26,920 bases of DNA from Phosphoribacter sp044220725 (lineage in GTDB: Bacteria; Actinomycetota; Actinomycetes; Actinomycetales; Dermatophilaceae): contig JBGAQN010000031.1 of the NCBI GenBank assembly GCA_044220725.1, positions 1-26,920 of the forward strand, in the 5' to 3' direction. Positions 17,086 through 26,797 of this stretch are shown piece after piece; positions within the stretch are counted from its first letter, which is position 1, and the number at the start of each line of letters is the position of its first letter. The notes beneath the pieces were generated by a model, which was given only the letters and a program-made list of their open reading frames with translations, was not told the origin of the DNA and did no database searches. Both the position numbers and the translations under genes were made by a program.

Positions 17086-18290
17086 CCGGCGGCACGATCC
17101 TCGACCTGCTGTTAGTCGTCCTGCTCGCGGGGTATGCCGTGTCCGGTTACCGCCAGGGGCTGGTCGTCTCGAGTATGTCGCTCGTGGGGTTTCTCGGGGG
17201 TGGGGCGCTGGGGATGGCCGTCCTGCCGGGCTGGTTTTCCGGATGGGCCTGGGCCAGTGCCCATGCCCTCGGCTCACGGACCCTGCTGATCTTTGGCGTC
17301 TTCTTCCTCGCCGCGTTTGGACAGGCAGTCGGTGTGCACGTGGGTCGCCGGGCTCGGCGACGGATGCACGCTCGGCCGGCCGTCGCGCTCGATTCGGTGC
17401 TCGGGGGGCTGGCTAGCCTCGTTGCTGTCGGTGTCCTGGTGTGGTTCGTCGCGGGCGGCTTGCGCGGCACCTCAGCGACCGTTGTCGGCAAGGCGATCGG
17501 TGAGTCCAGGGTGCTGGCCACAGTCGACGCCGTGGTCCCCCCGCAGACGGGGGCGTTGTTTGCCGGCTTCCGCCAGGTGCTGGACCGTGGTGGCTTCCCG
17601 CGCGTCTTCGACGGGCTGGCCAGCGAACCCATCATCGCCGTCGACCCACCCGGTGACGGTGTCCTCACGGGCCCCGGCATTGCGGCGGCGCTGGAGTCGG
17701 TGGTCAAGGTCACCGGGGTAGCGACCGAATGCAGTCGTGGCCAAGAAGGCAGCGGCTGGGTGGTGAGCCGGGGTCGGGTGGTGACCAACGCCCACGTCGT
17801 CGCCGGCCTGGACACCGTCACCGTCCGGGCCAGAGGCACCGGGCCGGCCCTGCGCGGGACCGTTGTCGTCTTCGATCCACAGCGCGACCTGGCCGTCATC
17901 GCGGTGCCGGATCTCACCGTCCCGGCCCTTCGGTTGGGGGCCCCGCTGAGCCAAGGTCAGGAGGCCGTGATCGCCGGGTTCCCGTTGGACGGCCCCCTTC
18001 GGCTGGACGCCGCCAGGGTCCGCCAGACGCTCACCGCGACGGGGCAGGACATTTACGGCCAGCCCGGCGCCACCCGGGAGATCTACTCGCTGTTGGCTCG
18101 GGTCGAGCCGGGCAACAGCGGCGGACCGTTGCTGTCGCCTTCGGGGGACGTCGTCGGAGTGGTCTTCGCGAAGTCCCTCGATGACGAACGCACCGCCTAC
18201 GCCCTCACCCTCGCCGAATCTGCGCCGGTGCTCACGGCCGCGACGTCGGCCCAAACCCGAGTCGACACGGGCGTGTGCTCGCTGGGGTGA
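17082..18290 (+). CDS. marP: MarP-like membrane serine protease (CvpA + trypsin-like domains)
   Basis: The product is a 402-residue protein close in length to mycobacterial MarP (Rv3671c), a periplasmic protease needed for acid and oxidative stress resistance through peptidoglycan hydrolase processing. Four hydrophobic segments (about 5-25, 30-50, 62-85 and 102-125) form a CvpA-like membrane domain. The chymotrypsin-fold domain has His238 (TNAHVV), Asp269 (PQRDLAV) and Ser346 (GNSGGP), so the triad is complete. Cys217 and Cys399 stand where the MarP disulfide is known. The start GTG overlaps the upstream stop codon. It converges with the alpha/beta hydrolase gene 17 nt away. Confidence 0.93.
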   Translation: MTGGTILDLLLVVLLAGYAVSGYRQGLVVSSMSLVGFLGGGALGMAVLPGWFSGWAWASAHALGSRTLLIFGVFFLAAFGQAVGVHVGRRARRRMHARPAVALDSVLGGLASLVAVGVLVWFVAGGLRGTSATVVGKAIGESRVLATVDAVVPPQTGALFAGFRQVLDRGGFPRVFDGLASEPIIAVDPPGDGVLTGPGIAAALESVVKVTGVATECSRGQEGSGWVVSRGRVVTNAHVVAGLDTVTVRARGTGPALRGTVVVFDPQRDLAVIAVPDLTVPALRLGAPLSQGQEAVIAGFPLDGPLRLDAARVRQTLTATGQDIYGQPGATREIYSLLARVEPGNSGGPLLSPSGDVVGVVFAKSLDDERTAYALTLAESAPVLTAATSAQTRVDTGVCSLG

Positions 18291-18307
18291 TCGCCAGGCC
18301 GGACCAA

Positions 18308-19219
18308 TCAGGCGGGCAGGCCAGCCAACCAGGTCAACAACTCGGAGTTGACCGCCGTCGGGTTCTCCTCGGCGAGGAAGTGCCCAGCCCCCTGGATGAG
18401 TCGATAGGTGTAGGGGCCGCGGACGTGATCGGCCGAGCCACGGGTGGCCGCAGCCAGGACGCATCCGTCCTGAGACCCCTGCAGGTGCAGGACGGGCACG
18501 TCGATCGGTCCTGACACGCGCCGCAGGAAACGCGCCCCGTCCCAGCGGATCTGGTTGCGTCCGATCCATCGGTAGTACTCGGCGGCGGAGTGCGCCACGA
18601 AGGGCAGCGCCATGGCGGCGGCATACCGGCCGATCTCCTGTTCGCTGGGGAAGCCGCCGCCCGGTGCCGACCACGACGTGAGGTAGCCCTCGACCTCATC
18701 GTCGTCGCGGACCAGACTGCGCTCCGGCCGGAACGGCCACTGCAACCGACCGACAAACCCCAGCGCGGCGCGTTGCGCCCGGTCGCGGCGGGCCGCTCGC
18801 TGCATGACCGCCGGATGGGGCATGGACAGGGCTGCGACCGCGCGAGTGAAGGTCGGCTGCAGGCTCGGCATCGACCAGGCTGTCCAGCCGCCAAGGCCCG
18901 TGCCGACGACGACCGCGCGCTCCTCACCGAGGCTGCGGATGACCGCCGCAGTGTCGGCGGTCGCCGTATAGGTGTCGTAACCCTGGGGCGGCTTGTCCGA
19001 CGCGCCGAACCCGCGCAGGTCGACGGCTGCCGCGCGATAACCGGCCTGTGCCAAGGCGGGGATCTGGTGCCGCCAAGCCCACCAGAACTGCGGGAAGGTG
19101 TGCAAGAGGACGACGAGAGGGCCGCTGCCGGCCGAAGCAACATGGAAGCGAGCGCCGTTGGCAGCGACGTACTCGTGCTCCCACGGGCCATCCAGCAGAA
19201 CCGAAGCAGCGTCGGACAT
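18308..19219 (-). CDS. Alpha/beta hydrolase-fold protein, EphE-like, nucleophile missing
   Basis: The product is a 303-residue alpha/beta hydrolase resembling epoxide hydrolases, at the position of ephE (Rv3670) in mycobacteria. The oxyanion segment LLHTFPQFWWAWRHQ and VDLRGFGASDKPPQGYDTY are typical. An acid (Asp251 in GSQDG) and a histidine (His280 in GAGHFLAEENP) stand where the triad expects them. The nucleophile elbow, usually G-x-D/S-x-G-G, reads G106-T-G-L-G-G, so the nucleophile is glycine. Either the protein is not a hydrolase or it uses another residue. AGGAAG upstream supports the ATG at 19219. The DUF1469 gene lies just upstream on the same strand. Confidence 0.82.
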   Translation of the reverse strand: MSDAASVLLDGPWEHEYVAANGARFHVASAGSGPLVVLLHTFPQFWWAWRHQIPALAQAGYRAAAVDLRGFGASDKPPQGYDTYTATADTAAVIRSLGEERAVVVGTGLGGWTAWSMPSLQPTFTRAVAALSMPHPAVMQRAARRDRAQRAALGFVGRLQWPFRPERSLVRDDDEVEGYLTSWSAPGGGFPSEQEIGRYAAAMALPFVAHSAAEYYRWIGRNQIRWDGARFLRRVSGPIDVPVLHLQGSQDGCVLAAATRGSADHVRGPYTYRLIQGAGHFLAEENPTAVNSELLTWLAGLPA

Positions 19220-19259
19220 GGGTTCTTCCTTGCAGGGTTACCGCAGTGATGCGAGAAGC

Positions 19260-19670
19260 TCAGGCCTGGCCTTTGATGGCGGCAATCGTCTGTTGCGCCT
19301 GTTCGATGGCCGCTGTCGGGGTGGGGTTGGCCTTGGTCATCGCCTTCTTGCCCACGAGGGCGAGGATTGCGGCGCCGACGAAGAGCAGGATGGCCACGAT
19401 GAGGAAGGCCAACCAGGTGGCCACGCCCAGAGCCGTCAGACCCCAGGCGAGCGCGGTCAGCAGGAAGCCCAGCCCGAAGAGCCCGAAGAACGCAGCCCCG
19501 GCAAACATCCCGGCGCCCTGACCGGCATACTTCAGGGCCCCGGTCACCTCGGTCTTGGCCAGCGCGATCTCGGAGCGGACGATGGTCGACATATCGCGCG
19601 ACGCCGACGCCACAAGCTGACCGATCGTGGGCTCGTCGTCACCGAGAAGCGGTGCTCGGTCCGTGACCAT
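19260..19670 (-). CDS. DUF1469 (phage-holin-superfamily III-like) membrane protein
   Basis: The product is a 136-residue protein (Rv3669-like). The N-terminal helix IGQLVASASRDMSTIVRSEIALAKTEV is the standard opening of DUF1469, followed by two membrane hairpins (about 52-78 and 83-107) and a short cytoplasmic tail. Despite the Pfam name it is a chromosomal actinobacterial protein and no phage genes are nearby. GGAGG about 7 nt before the ATG at 19670 fixes the start. It is probably cotranscribed with the alpha/beta hydrolase 40 nt downstream. Function is unknown; an envelope role is inferred from its neighbours. Confidence 0.85.
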   Translation of the reverse strand: MVTDRAPLLGDDEPTIGQLVASASRDMSTIVRSEIALAKTEVTGALKYAGQGAGMFAGAAFFGLFGLGFLLTALAWGLTALGVATWLAFLIVAILLFVGAAILALVGKKAMTKANPTPTAAIEQAQQTIAAIKGQA

Positions 19671-19718
19671 GGGTGTCCTCCTGGGTCGTGCGGCTGGGCT
19701 TGAGCCTACCCGCCGACG

Positions 19719-21026
19719 TTACCGCCGCGGTATGCCGCGCGCCTCGAGCTCATCGAGCCGACGGTAGTGGGCGTTGCGGCGACGCAAGACCACGGCAGCC
19801 AACAACGCGGCACCGAGGGAACCGGTGAGGACCGCCAGCTTGACGTGGTCGTCGCGAGCACTGCCGACGCCGAAGGCCAACTCCCCGATGAGCAGGGAGA
19901 CGGTGAAGCCCAGCCCCGACAGGAGCGCTAACCCGGCGACGTCCCACCAGGCGATGTCGTCGTCCAGTTGAGCCCGGGTGAACCGGGCGACCAGCCAGGT
20001 GCCAGCCAGCACACCGATCGTCTTGCCGGCGATGAGGCCCACGACGATGCCGATCGTGACCGGGTCCAGCAGAGCGGTGGTGAGGCCCCCGTCGACGAGC
20101 CGCACGCCGGCGGCGAAGAACGCGAAGATGGGCACGGCCAGCCCAGCTGACCACGGCCGCAGAGTGTGCTCCAGGTGCTGTGCCGGGCAGTGGTCGGGTT
20201 CCGGAGCGACGCAGTCCTGCCCCGCCCGGTCTAGGGCAGGCCGGGCCACCGGCACAGTGAGACCGAGCACGATGCCAGCCACGGTGGCGTGCACGCCACT
20301 TTCGTGCACGAGGACCCAGGCCGCCAGTGCGCACACCGCCGACAGCAGTCGGGGCGCCCGGCCGGTGCGCCACAGCCAGGCCCAGATCGCAATGGGCACG
20401 AGCGAGCCCATCAAGGGCAGCGGGGCCACCTCGGCCGAGTAGAACACCGCGATGATGGTGATGGCCATGAGGTCGTCGACGACCGCCAGAGTCAGCAGGA
20501 AGGCTCGCAGCGCCGCGGGCAGATGGCTGCCGATGATGGCCAGAATGGCCAGCGCGAAAGCGATATCGGTGGCGGTGGGGATCGCCCAACCCCGCAGTGC
20601 GGCAGCGTCCCCGCCGAGGGCCAGGACGCTCACGGCATACAAGACGGCTGGCAGCGCCACGCCCGCGACGGCAGCGGCGATGGGCACGGCCGCCTTGGTC
20701 CCATCTGAGAGGTCCCCGGCGACGAACTCACGTTTGAGTTCGATGCCCGCCACGAGGAAGAACACCGCGAGCAATCCGTCGGCGGCCCAGTGTCCCAGGG
20801 TGAGGTCCAGGTGCAAAGGGCCGGACGGCCCGACGCGCAGGTCGCGCAAGCCGGTGTATGCCGCGTGCCATGGCGAGTTGGCCCAGCCCAGGGCCAGGAC
20901 GGCAGCGCCGAGCAGGAGCATGCCGCCGACGGTCTCGGTGCGCAGGGCACGGGTCAGGTGGCGCACCTCGAAGTCGCTGGGACGAGGCAGGAGACGCCGA
21001 ACCGGGTCAAGTGAGGGAAACGCCAT
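19719..21026 (-). CDS. nhaA: Na+/H+ antiporter NhaA
   Basis: The product is a 435-residue inner-membrane antiporter exporting sodium in exchange for protons. The conserved FLVAGIELKREFVAGDL opens the core. Functional aspartates are present: Asp154 in TATDIAFALA (E. coli D133 equivalent) and the pair Asp184-Asp185 in AVVDDLMAI (D163/D164). About eleven to twelve hydrophobic helices can be counted. A hydrophilic loop (about 260-285) contains a Cys/His/Glu stretch not usual in E. coli NhaA. Two adjacent ATGs exist (21029 and 21026). AAAGG is better spaced for 21026. A leader of about 150 nt and a tandem-repeat array lie upstream. Confidence 0.93.
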   Translation of the reverse strand: MAFPSLDPVRRLLPRPSDFEVRHLTRALRTETVGGMLLLGAAVLALGWANSPWHAAYTGLRDLRVGPSGPLHLDLTLGHWAADGLLAVFFLVAGIELKREFVAGDLSDGTKAAVPIAAAVAGVALPAVLYAVSVLALGGDAAALRGWAIPTATDIAFALAILAIIGSHLPAALRAFLLTLAVVDDLMAITIIAVFYSAEVAPLPLMGSLVPIAIWAWLWRTGRAPRLLSAVCALAAWVLVHESGVHATVAGIVLGLTVPVARPALDRAGQDCVAPEPDHCPAQHLEHTLRPWSAGLAVPIFAFFAAGVRLVDGGLTTALLDPVTIGIVVGLIAGKTIGVLAGTWLVARFTRAQLDDDIAWWDVAGLALLSGLGFTVSLLIGELAFGVGSARDDHVKLAVLTGSLGAALLAAVVLRRRNAHYRRLDELEARGIPRR

Positions 21027-21179
21027 CATGCCTTTCGGTCGGTGTGAACCCGACCGGCGCCGCGCCGCGGCTGACTGACTCGGCTGACTCGTTGGGGCGG
21101 GAGGACACCGCGGGCGTCGACCCTGCGAGCACGTCGAGGTCGGGTTGCCGACCAGTCTTCCCGGCACGCCAGAACCTGC

Positions 21180-21185
21180 AGTCTA
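21180..21185 (-). promoter_or_regulatory. Weak candidate -10 element (TAGACT) for nhaA
   Basis: TAGACT on the minus strand would give nhaA an untranslated leader of roughly 150 nt. A TTGACC lies 13 nt further upstream, too close for a normal -35. The tandem repeats begin immediately upstream. The rest of 21027-21179 contains a short repeat of GGCTGACT (about 21068-21090) and nothing else recognised. Confidence 0.2.
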
Positions 21186-21194
21186 GCAGATTCG

Positions 21195-21320
21195 TTATGG
21201 TCAAGATGACCCATCGCGAATGGTCGTAGTGACCAATGTGCCAATTGACGCGATGACCAATGGACCAATCGTCGAGATGACGATTGGACCAGTAGTCGAG
21301 ATGACGAATGGGCAGTGCTG
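21195..21320. repeat. Five degenerate 24-bp tandem repeats between nhaA and the NrtR-type gene
   Basis: Related blocks with the core TCGAGATGAC-(A/C)AATGGNCCA recur at 21201, 21224, 21248, 21272 and 21296, spaced 23, 24, 24 and 24 bp. Within the array CCAATCGTC (21265-21273) and GACGATTGG (21279-21287) form a perfect 9-bp inverted repeat around 5 nt, and ATGGTC/GACCAAT form another. The period is 8 codons, but no likely gene covers it. The region is less GC-rich than its surroundings. A multi-site operator or a minisatellite are both possible. Confidence 0.7.
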
Positions 21321-21383
21321 GCGACGATGGTGAGGGAAGGGAGCGCCCGCGTGACGGCTTCACTCATGCCGCTGGCCGGCAAC

Positions 21384-21389
21384 TACACT
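21384..21389 (+). promoter_or_regulatory. Candidate -10 element (TACACT) of a leaderless transcript
   Basis: TACACT ends 7 nt before the ATG at 21397 and no Shine-Dalgarno is seen. TTCACT at 21359 is a weak -35 at slightly long spacing. The tandem repeats end about 60 nt upstream, a suitable place for regulator sites. Confidence 0.4.
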
Positions 21390-21396
21390 GCCTGAC

Positions 21397-22110
21397 ATGG
21401 TGACCAAGGCCAAACCGACCGCGTTGCCGCAGTGCGCGGTTGCCGTGGATCTCGTCATTCTGACTGTTCGCGATGCCGCGTTGAACGTGCTCACGGTTCG
21501 ACGAGGCATCCCTCCGTTTAAGGGCAAGTTCGCACTTCCGGGAGGGTTCGTGCTGCCCGACGAGGACCTGGAGGGGGCGGCATACCGGGAGCTCGCGGAG
21601 GAGGCCGGGCTGAAGAGGCGGGCGGTGGCGCTTGAGCAGCTGCGGTCCTTCGGCGCCCCCAAACGTGACCCGCGCGGGCGGGTCGTGAGCGTTGCCTATC
21701 TAGCGCTGGGCGCGGACCTGCCCGACCCTCGCGCGGGTTCGGACGCCATGAGCGCTCAGTTCGAGCCGGTGAGCGAGTACCTATCCCGACGTGCTGGGCC
21801 GATGGCGCTTGCCTTCGACCACAAGGCGATCCTCGCTATCGGGGTGGACCGAGCCCGGGCGAAACTCGAATACACCGGGCTTGGGGTGGCTTTCTGCCCG
21901 CCGGAGTTCACCGTGGGGGAGCTGCGTGGCGTATATGAGGCGGTGTGGGACGTCCGGCTCGATCCGGCCAACTTCCACCGGAAGGTGACGAATGCGGCGG
22001 ACTTTCTCGTGCCGACTGGGGCGCGGACGACACGCGGAGGTGGCCGGCCGGCCGCGCTCTACCGGGCCGACCCGCTCGTGCCCTTGCACCCACCGATCCT
22101 GCGGGCCTGA
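21397..22110 (+). CDS. NrtR-type Nudix transcriptional regulator
   Basis: The product is a 237-residue protein with an N-terminal Nudix domain and a C-terminal winged helix. The Nudix box GFVLPDEDLEGAAYRELAEEAGL (from Gly50) is intact, so it may bind or hydrolyse an ADP-ribose-like ligand. The C-terminal stretch FTVGELRGVYEAVWDVRLDP, then NFHRKVTNAADFLVPTGART, is the characteristic winged-helix of NrtR proteins, which control NAD or sugar metabolism by sensing ADP-ribose or related ligands. It stands between nhaA and the flavin reductase with no NAD biosynthesis gene in view, so its target is uncertain. The adjacent tandem array could be its operator, which is inference. Confidence 0.85.
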   Translation: MVTKAKPTALPQCAVAVDLVILTVRDAALNVLTVRRGIPPFKGKFALPGGFVLPDEDLEGAAYRELAEEAGLKRRAVALEQLRSFGAPKRDPRGRVVSVAYLALGADLPDPRAGSDAMSAQFEPVSEYLSRRAGPMALAFDHKAILAIGVDRARAKLEYTGLGVAFCPPEFTVGELRGVYEAVWDVRLDPANFHRKVTNAADFLVPTGARTTRGGGRPAALYRADPLVPLHPPILRA

Positions 22111-22140
22111 GTCCCCGGCTCAGCGTCCGTGAAGTCGCCT

Positions 22141-22188
22141 ATGACGGCGCCGTTAGTGCTGCCCCAACGACAGCCACGGCGCCGTCAT
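22141..22188. terminator. 13-bp inverted repeat between convergent genes
   Basis: ATGACGGCGCCGT (22141-22153) is the exact reverse complement of 22176-22188, with a 22-nt loop. A second partial right arm, GGCGCCGTCAT, follows at 22190-22200 and runs into the stop codon of the flavin reductase. It could serve both convergent genes. It does not contain the GTATGCCG tag. Confidence 0.5.
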
Positions 22189-22196
22189 CGGCGCCG

Positions 22197-22814
22197 TCAT
22201 CGTGGGGAGCCGGTGTCGGAGGCCGCGGCGGTCGCGAGGGCGGCATACATGCGGCGCGTCGCCCCGAGCAGCTCGGCGTCCTCGCGCACGGTGGCCTGCG
22301 GCCCGGGCGACCCGTCGAGGTGGTCGCGGAATCGCAGGCCGACCCCGTCGACGACGGCGGCTTTGACCCGGCGCAGCACGGTCGTCACCTGCTCGGTTGC
22401 TGACGCCGCCCCTCGATAGCCGTAGCCGACGATCGCCATCGGCTTGCCCTCCCATTCGGCGTAGAGGTAGTCGATGGCGTTCTTGATCGTGGCCGGGTAG
22501 CCGCTGTTGTATTCCGGCATCACCCAGACGATCGCGTCCGCACCGACGACCAGGTCGCGCCACCGGTGGGTGTGGGCGTGGTGATAGATCCCGGTCGACG
22601 CCATCTCGGGCTCGTCGAGCAGCGGCAGATCGAGCTCGGCCAGGTCGATGACCTCGACCGCGAACCGGTCGGTCGGGGCGTGGTTGCGAGCCCAGTCGGC
22701 GACGACCGGCCCGAGCCGCTGGGGGCGGGTGCTCGTCACGACGATCCGCAGCTCGATCTGACCGGCCGGGCGAGCGGGTCTTCCCGGTGGGCTCTGGGCG
22801 CCGGAATTGGACAT
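22197..22814 (-). CDS. NADPH-dependent FMN reductase family protein
   Basis: The product is a 205-residue flavodoxin-fold protein. The phosphate-binding loop is in IVVTSTRPQRLGPVVADW, and the flavin-stacking motif is WVMPEYNSGYPATIKNAIDY. The following WEGKPMAIVGYGYRGAASA is also family-typical. It should reduce FMN, quinones or azo compounds with NADPH in the cytoplasm. The physiological substrate is unknown. The ATG at 22814 is preferred over an in-frame TTG at 22826, though the N-terminal 20 residues are poorly conserved in such proteins. It converges with the NrtR-type gene and lies downstream of acs on the same strand, separated by a strong hairpin. Confidence 0.86.
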   Translation of the reverse strand: MSNSGAQSPPGRPARPAGQIELRIVVTSTRPQRLGPVVADWARNHAPTDRFAVEVIDLAELDLPLLDEPEMASTGIYHHAHTHRWRDLVVGADAIVWVMPEYNSGYPATIKNAIDYLYAEWEGKPMAIVGYGYRGAASATEQVTTVLRRVKAAVVDGVGLRFRDHLDGSPGPQATVREDAELLGATRRMYAALATAAASDTGSPR

Positions 22815-22862
22815 GGGCCGATCCAAGCACGGGTCCGGGCCGTCTCGGGAGACTTGGCGGGC

Positions 22863-22895
22863 AGGGGGTATGCCGCGTGGCGCGGCATACCCCCT
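22863..22895 (-). terminator. Perfect 15-bp hairpin downstream of acs
   Basis: AGGGGGTATGCCGCG (22863-22877) and its exact reverse complement (22881-22895) flank a 3-nt loop. It lies 36 nt after the acs stop and upstream of the flavin reductase gene. Both arms are GTATGCCG tags. It is the strongest stem in the window, but no U-run follows. Confidence 0.6.
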
Positions 22896-22930
22896 CGTCG
22901 GTCTCGTCGGCCTTCGGCTCGGGCCCGGCG

Positions 22931-24901
<1,971 letters not shown>

Positions 24902-24908
24902 GGACATT

Positions 24909-24913
24909 CCTCC
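24909..24913 (-). promoter_or_regulatory. Ribosome binding site deciding the acs start
   Basis: GGAGG on the minus strand lies 7 nt from GTG 24901 but only 1 nt from ATG 24907. The GTG is therefore the better start, although the ATG is usually picked automatically. Confidence 0.6.
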
Positions 24914-25036
24914 TGCGGCAGGCGACACGTGTGACCTATGCAACTCGGTATGCCGCGGTGCGGGCAAGGGGGCCGACCCGCAAGGGGGGTCAGGCGGGCG
25001 GTTTGCGCGGCGAGCGGTTGTGCGTCCAGCGACCGT

Positions 25037-25348
25037 TCAGGTGTGCGACATCATCCGGCCGCCGGTGCGGCGCAACGCCTCGCGGACTCGGTAGACCTCG
25101 GCCTCGTCGGCTCCTTCGAAGATCCAGGCGCGCAGGATCCGACGGATGTCCTCGTCGGGGATCGGGTCCCCGACCGAATGGCCGGCCCGAAGGCCCAACG
25201 CGGCCACGACGATCTCGATCTCGCGTTCGGTGAGCTCCCCTCGCAGCAAGGCGGGTGCGAGCAAGTCAGCCCGAGCGTTACCGTGTGGTTTCCCCGCCGA
25301 GAGCCACCTGTGCAGCGATGCCAGCGACCGCCCCGTCTTTCCGGTCAT
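25037..25348 (-). CDS. DUF3349-like small protein
   Basis: The product is a 103-residue soluble helical protein. The pattern LHRWLSAGKPHGNARADLLA, then LLRGELTEREIEIVVAAL, IPDEDIRRILRAW and EVYRVREALRRTGGRM follows the DUF3349 layout of small actinobacterial proteins with an initial W-L-x-x-G-x-P segment. The family has no established function. The ATG at 25348 begins a basic stretch and lacks a strong ribosome site. It is on the same strand as trpS upstream and acs downstream but separated from both by about 130-300 nt, so it is probably its own unit. Family assignment is by eye. Confidence 0.55.
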   Translation of the reverse strand: MTGKTGRSLASLHRWLSAGKPHGNARADLLAPALLRGELTEREIEIVVAALGLRAGHSVGDPIPDEDIRRILRAWIFEGADEAEVYRVREALRRTGGRMMSHT

Positions 25349-25576
25349 AGCTCCATCATGCGCCTCCCCGGAGGCCCAATTGTCGGGCCGGCATCGAGTT
25401 CGCCCGGACCTTTCAGACGTTCATCTGGTGGTCGTGTGGCGGGTGAACCCATCGCCGGGCAGACCTCGCTCGCCTCCTGCCGGTTAGCTATGGGCGCTGT
25501 CCGTCAGCTACGGGCAGCGGCCCGGGCGGTCCGTCGCGGAGGCGGGCACCCGGGTCGCCTCGGGAATCCCGCTCCC

Positions 25577-25644
25577 GACCGGTGCCCGCGGCATACCCCT
25601 GGGGTGGTATGCCGCGGGCCCGATCCTGGCGGTGGGCACCGGTC
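25577..25644 (-). terminator. Nested inverted repeats after trpS
   Basis: Inner: GCCCGCGGCATACC (25584-25597) and its exact reverse complement (25606-25619), loop 8 nt, both arms carrying the tag. Outer: GACCGGTGCCC (25577-25587) and GGGCACCGGTC (25634-25644), the latter overlapping the trpS stop codon. The two pairings share four bases, so they compete only partly. The rest of 25349-25576 holds no gene and one small GC palindrome (25364-25377). Confidence 0.5.
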
Positions 25645-26674
25645 AGTGGACTGCCGGCAACAACCCCATCCGATCCTTGACCCTGGCGAGGGTTGCGGCC
25701 GAGACGGCACCGGCCCGTTCGGCACCCACGGCGAGGATCCGGTCGAGCTCGGCCGGATCGTCGAGCAGTTGCTCCATCCTCTTCTGGAACGGTTCGACAG
25801 CGCCCACGACGACCTCGGCGACCTGCCCTTTGAGCGCGCCGTAGCCCTGGCCGGCATACCCGGCCTCGAGCGTCGCCACGGGCACCCCCGTGAGCGCCGA
25901 CTGGATGACCAGCAGGTTGGACACGCCTGGCTTGTGCTCCGGGTCGTAACGGATCTCCATCTCGGCGTCGGTGACGGCGGACTTGATCTTCTTGACCATC
26001 CGTTTGGGGTCGTCAGAGAGCAGGATGACGCCGGCGTCTGGGGAGTTGGTGCCTGACATCTTGCTCGTCGGGTCGGTCAACTCCATGATCTTGGCGGTCT
26101 CCTTGAGGATGTGCGGCTCGGGCACGACCAGGCTCTCGCCGTAACGCTGGTTGAACCGGATCGCGAGGTCACGGGTGATCTCCAGGTGTTGGCGCTGGTC
26201 CTCACCCACGGGCACCCGGTCGGCGTCGTAGATGAGAATGTCGGCCGCCATGAGCATCGGATAGGTGAACAGGCCGACGTTGGCTTGTTGCCCCTTGGCG
26301 GTCTTGTCCTTGAACTGGGTCATCCGGCTGGCCTCGCCCATCGCCGTCAGACAGCTCATCACCCAGCCGAGCTCGGCGTGTTGAGGCAGGTGACTCTGGC
26401 AGAACACGGCCGAGCGCGCCGGGTCGACGCCTGCCGCGATGAACTGGGCCGCGGTGACCCGGGTGCGCTGGCGCAACACGGCAGGGTCGGTCGGCACGGT
26501 GAGCGCATGCAGGTCGGCGACGAAGTAGAACGCGTCGTAGGTCTCCTGCAACTCAACCCAATTGACTAGTGCCCCAACGTAGTTGCCGATGTGCAGGCTG
26601 TCGCTGGTCGGCTGCATGCCGGACAGCGAGCGGGGCCGGGTCCGCGGGGGTATGCCGCCTGGCTGGGTGCTCAT
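25643..26674 (-). CDS. trpS: Tryptophanyl-tRNA synthetase
   Basis: The product is a 343-residue class I aminoacyl-tRNA synthetase charging tRNA-Trp. The HIGH-type motif is HIGN (28-31), preceded by SGMQPTSDSL. The KMSKS-type motif is SKMSG (204-208, with Lys205). The signature GEDQRQHLEITRDLAIRFN binds tryptophan and is intact. The length matches bacterial TrpRS. AGGAG with an 8-nt spacer supports the ATG at 26674. A leader peptide containing two consecutive Trp codons and a terminator hairpin lie upstream, indicating ribosome-mediated attenuation. I cannot tell whether this is the only trpS or an auxiliary copy, but no resistance or indole genes are nearby. Confidence 0.96.
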   Translation of the reverse strand: MSTQPGGIPPRTRPRSLSGMQPTSDSLHIGNYVGALVNWVELQETYDAFYFVADLHALTVPTDPAVLRQRTRVTAAQFIAAGVDPARSAVFCQSHLPQHAELGWVMSCLTAMGEASRMTQFKDKTAKGQQANVGLFTYPMLMAADILIYDADRVPVGEDQRQHLEITRDLAIRFNQRYGESLVVPEPHILKETAKIMELTDPTSKMSGTNSPDAGVILLSDDPKRMVKKIKSAVTDAEMEIRYDPEHKPGVSNLLVIQSALTGVPVATLEAGYAGQGYGALKGQVAEVVVGAVEPFQKRMEQLLDDPAELDRILAVGAERAGAVSAATLARVKDRMGLLPAVH

Positions 26675-26745
26675 GGCGTGTCTCCTGGGTCTGCTGGTGA
26701 GGACGGATGGGGTTGTCGGTCGTTCCCACCGCACCTGGCACGACA

Positions 26746-26768
26746 AACGCCGCCCCAGGGGCGGCGTT
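26746..26768 (-). terminator. Attenuator terminator hairpin of trpS
   Basis: On the minus strand AACGCCGCCCC (26768-26758) pairs with GGGGCGGCGTT (26756-26746), giving a 9-bp stem with a CCAGG-type loop, followed by TTTGTCGT. The upstream segment GGCGGCGT (26796-26789), right after the leader stop codon, can instead pair with ACGCCGCC inside the first arm. The two structures are mutually exclusive, as in trp-type attenuators. Confidence 0.6.
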
Positions 26769-26797
26769 GGATGGGGTTGCTTCGAAGGACGCCGCCG

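Noticed and set aside
19260..19670. Prophage holin gene
   Set aside because: DUF1469 proteins share a Pfam clan name with phage holins, but this is a conserved chromosomal gene in a syntenic block and no other phage gene is present.
21027..21179. Ion-responsive riboswitch in the nhaA leader
   Set aside because: A leader of about 150 nt is possible, but I see no known riboswitch signature. A covariance-model search would be needed to support it.
21195..21320. CRISPR array
   Set aside because: The repeats are contiguous and degenerate with no spacers, and no cas genes are nearby.
24925..24945. Crp/GlxR operator upstream of acs
   Set aside because: TGTGA at 24930-24934 is a perfect half-site, but the second half at the right distance does not match TCACA.
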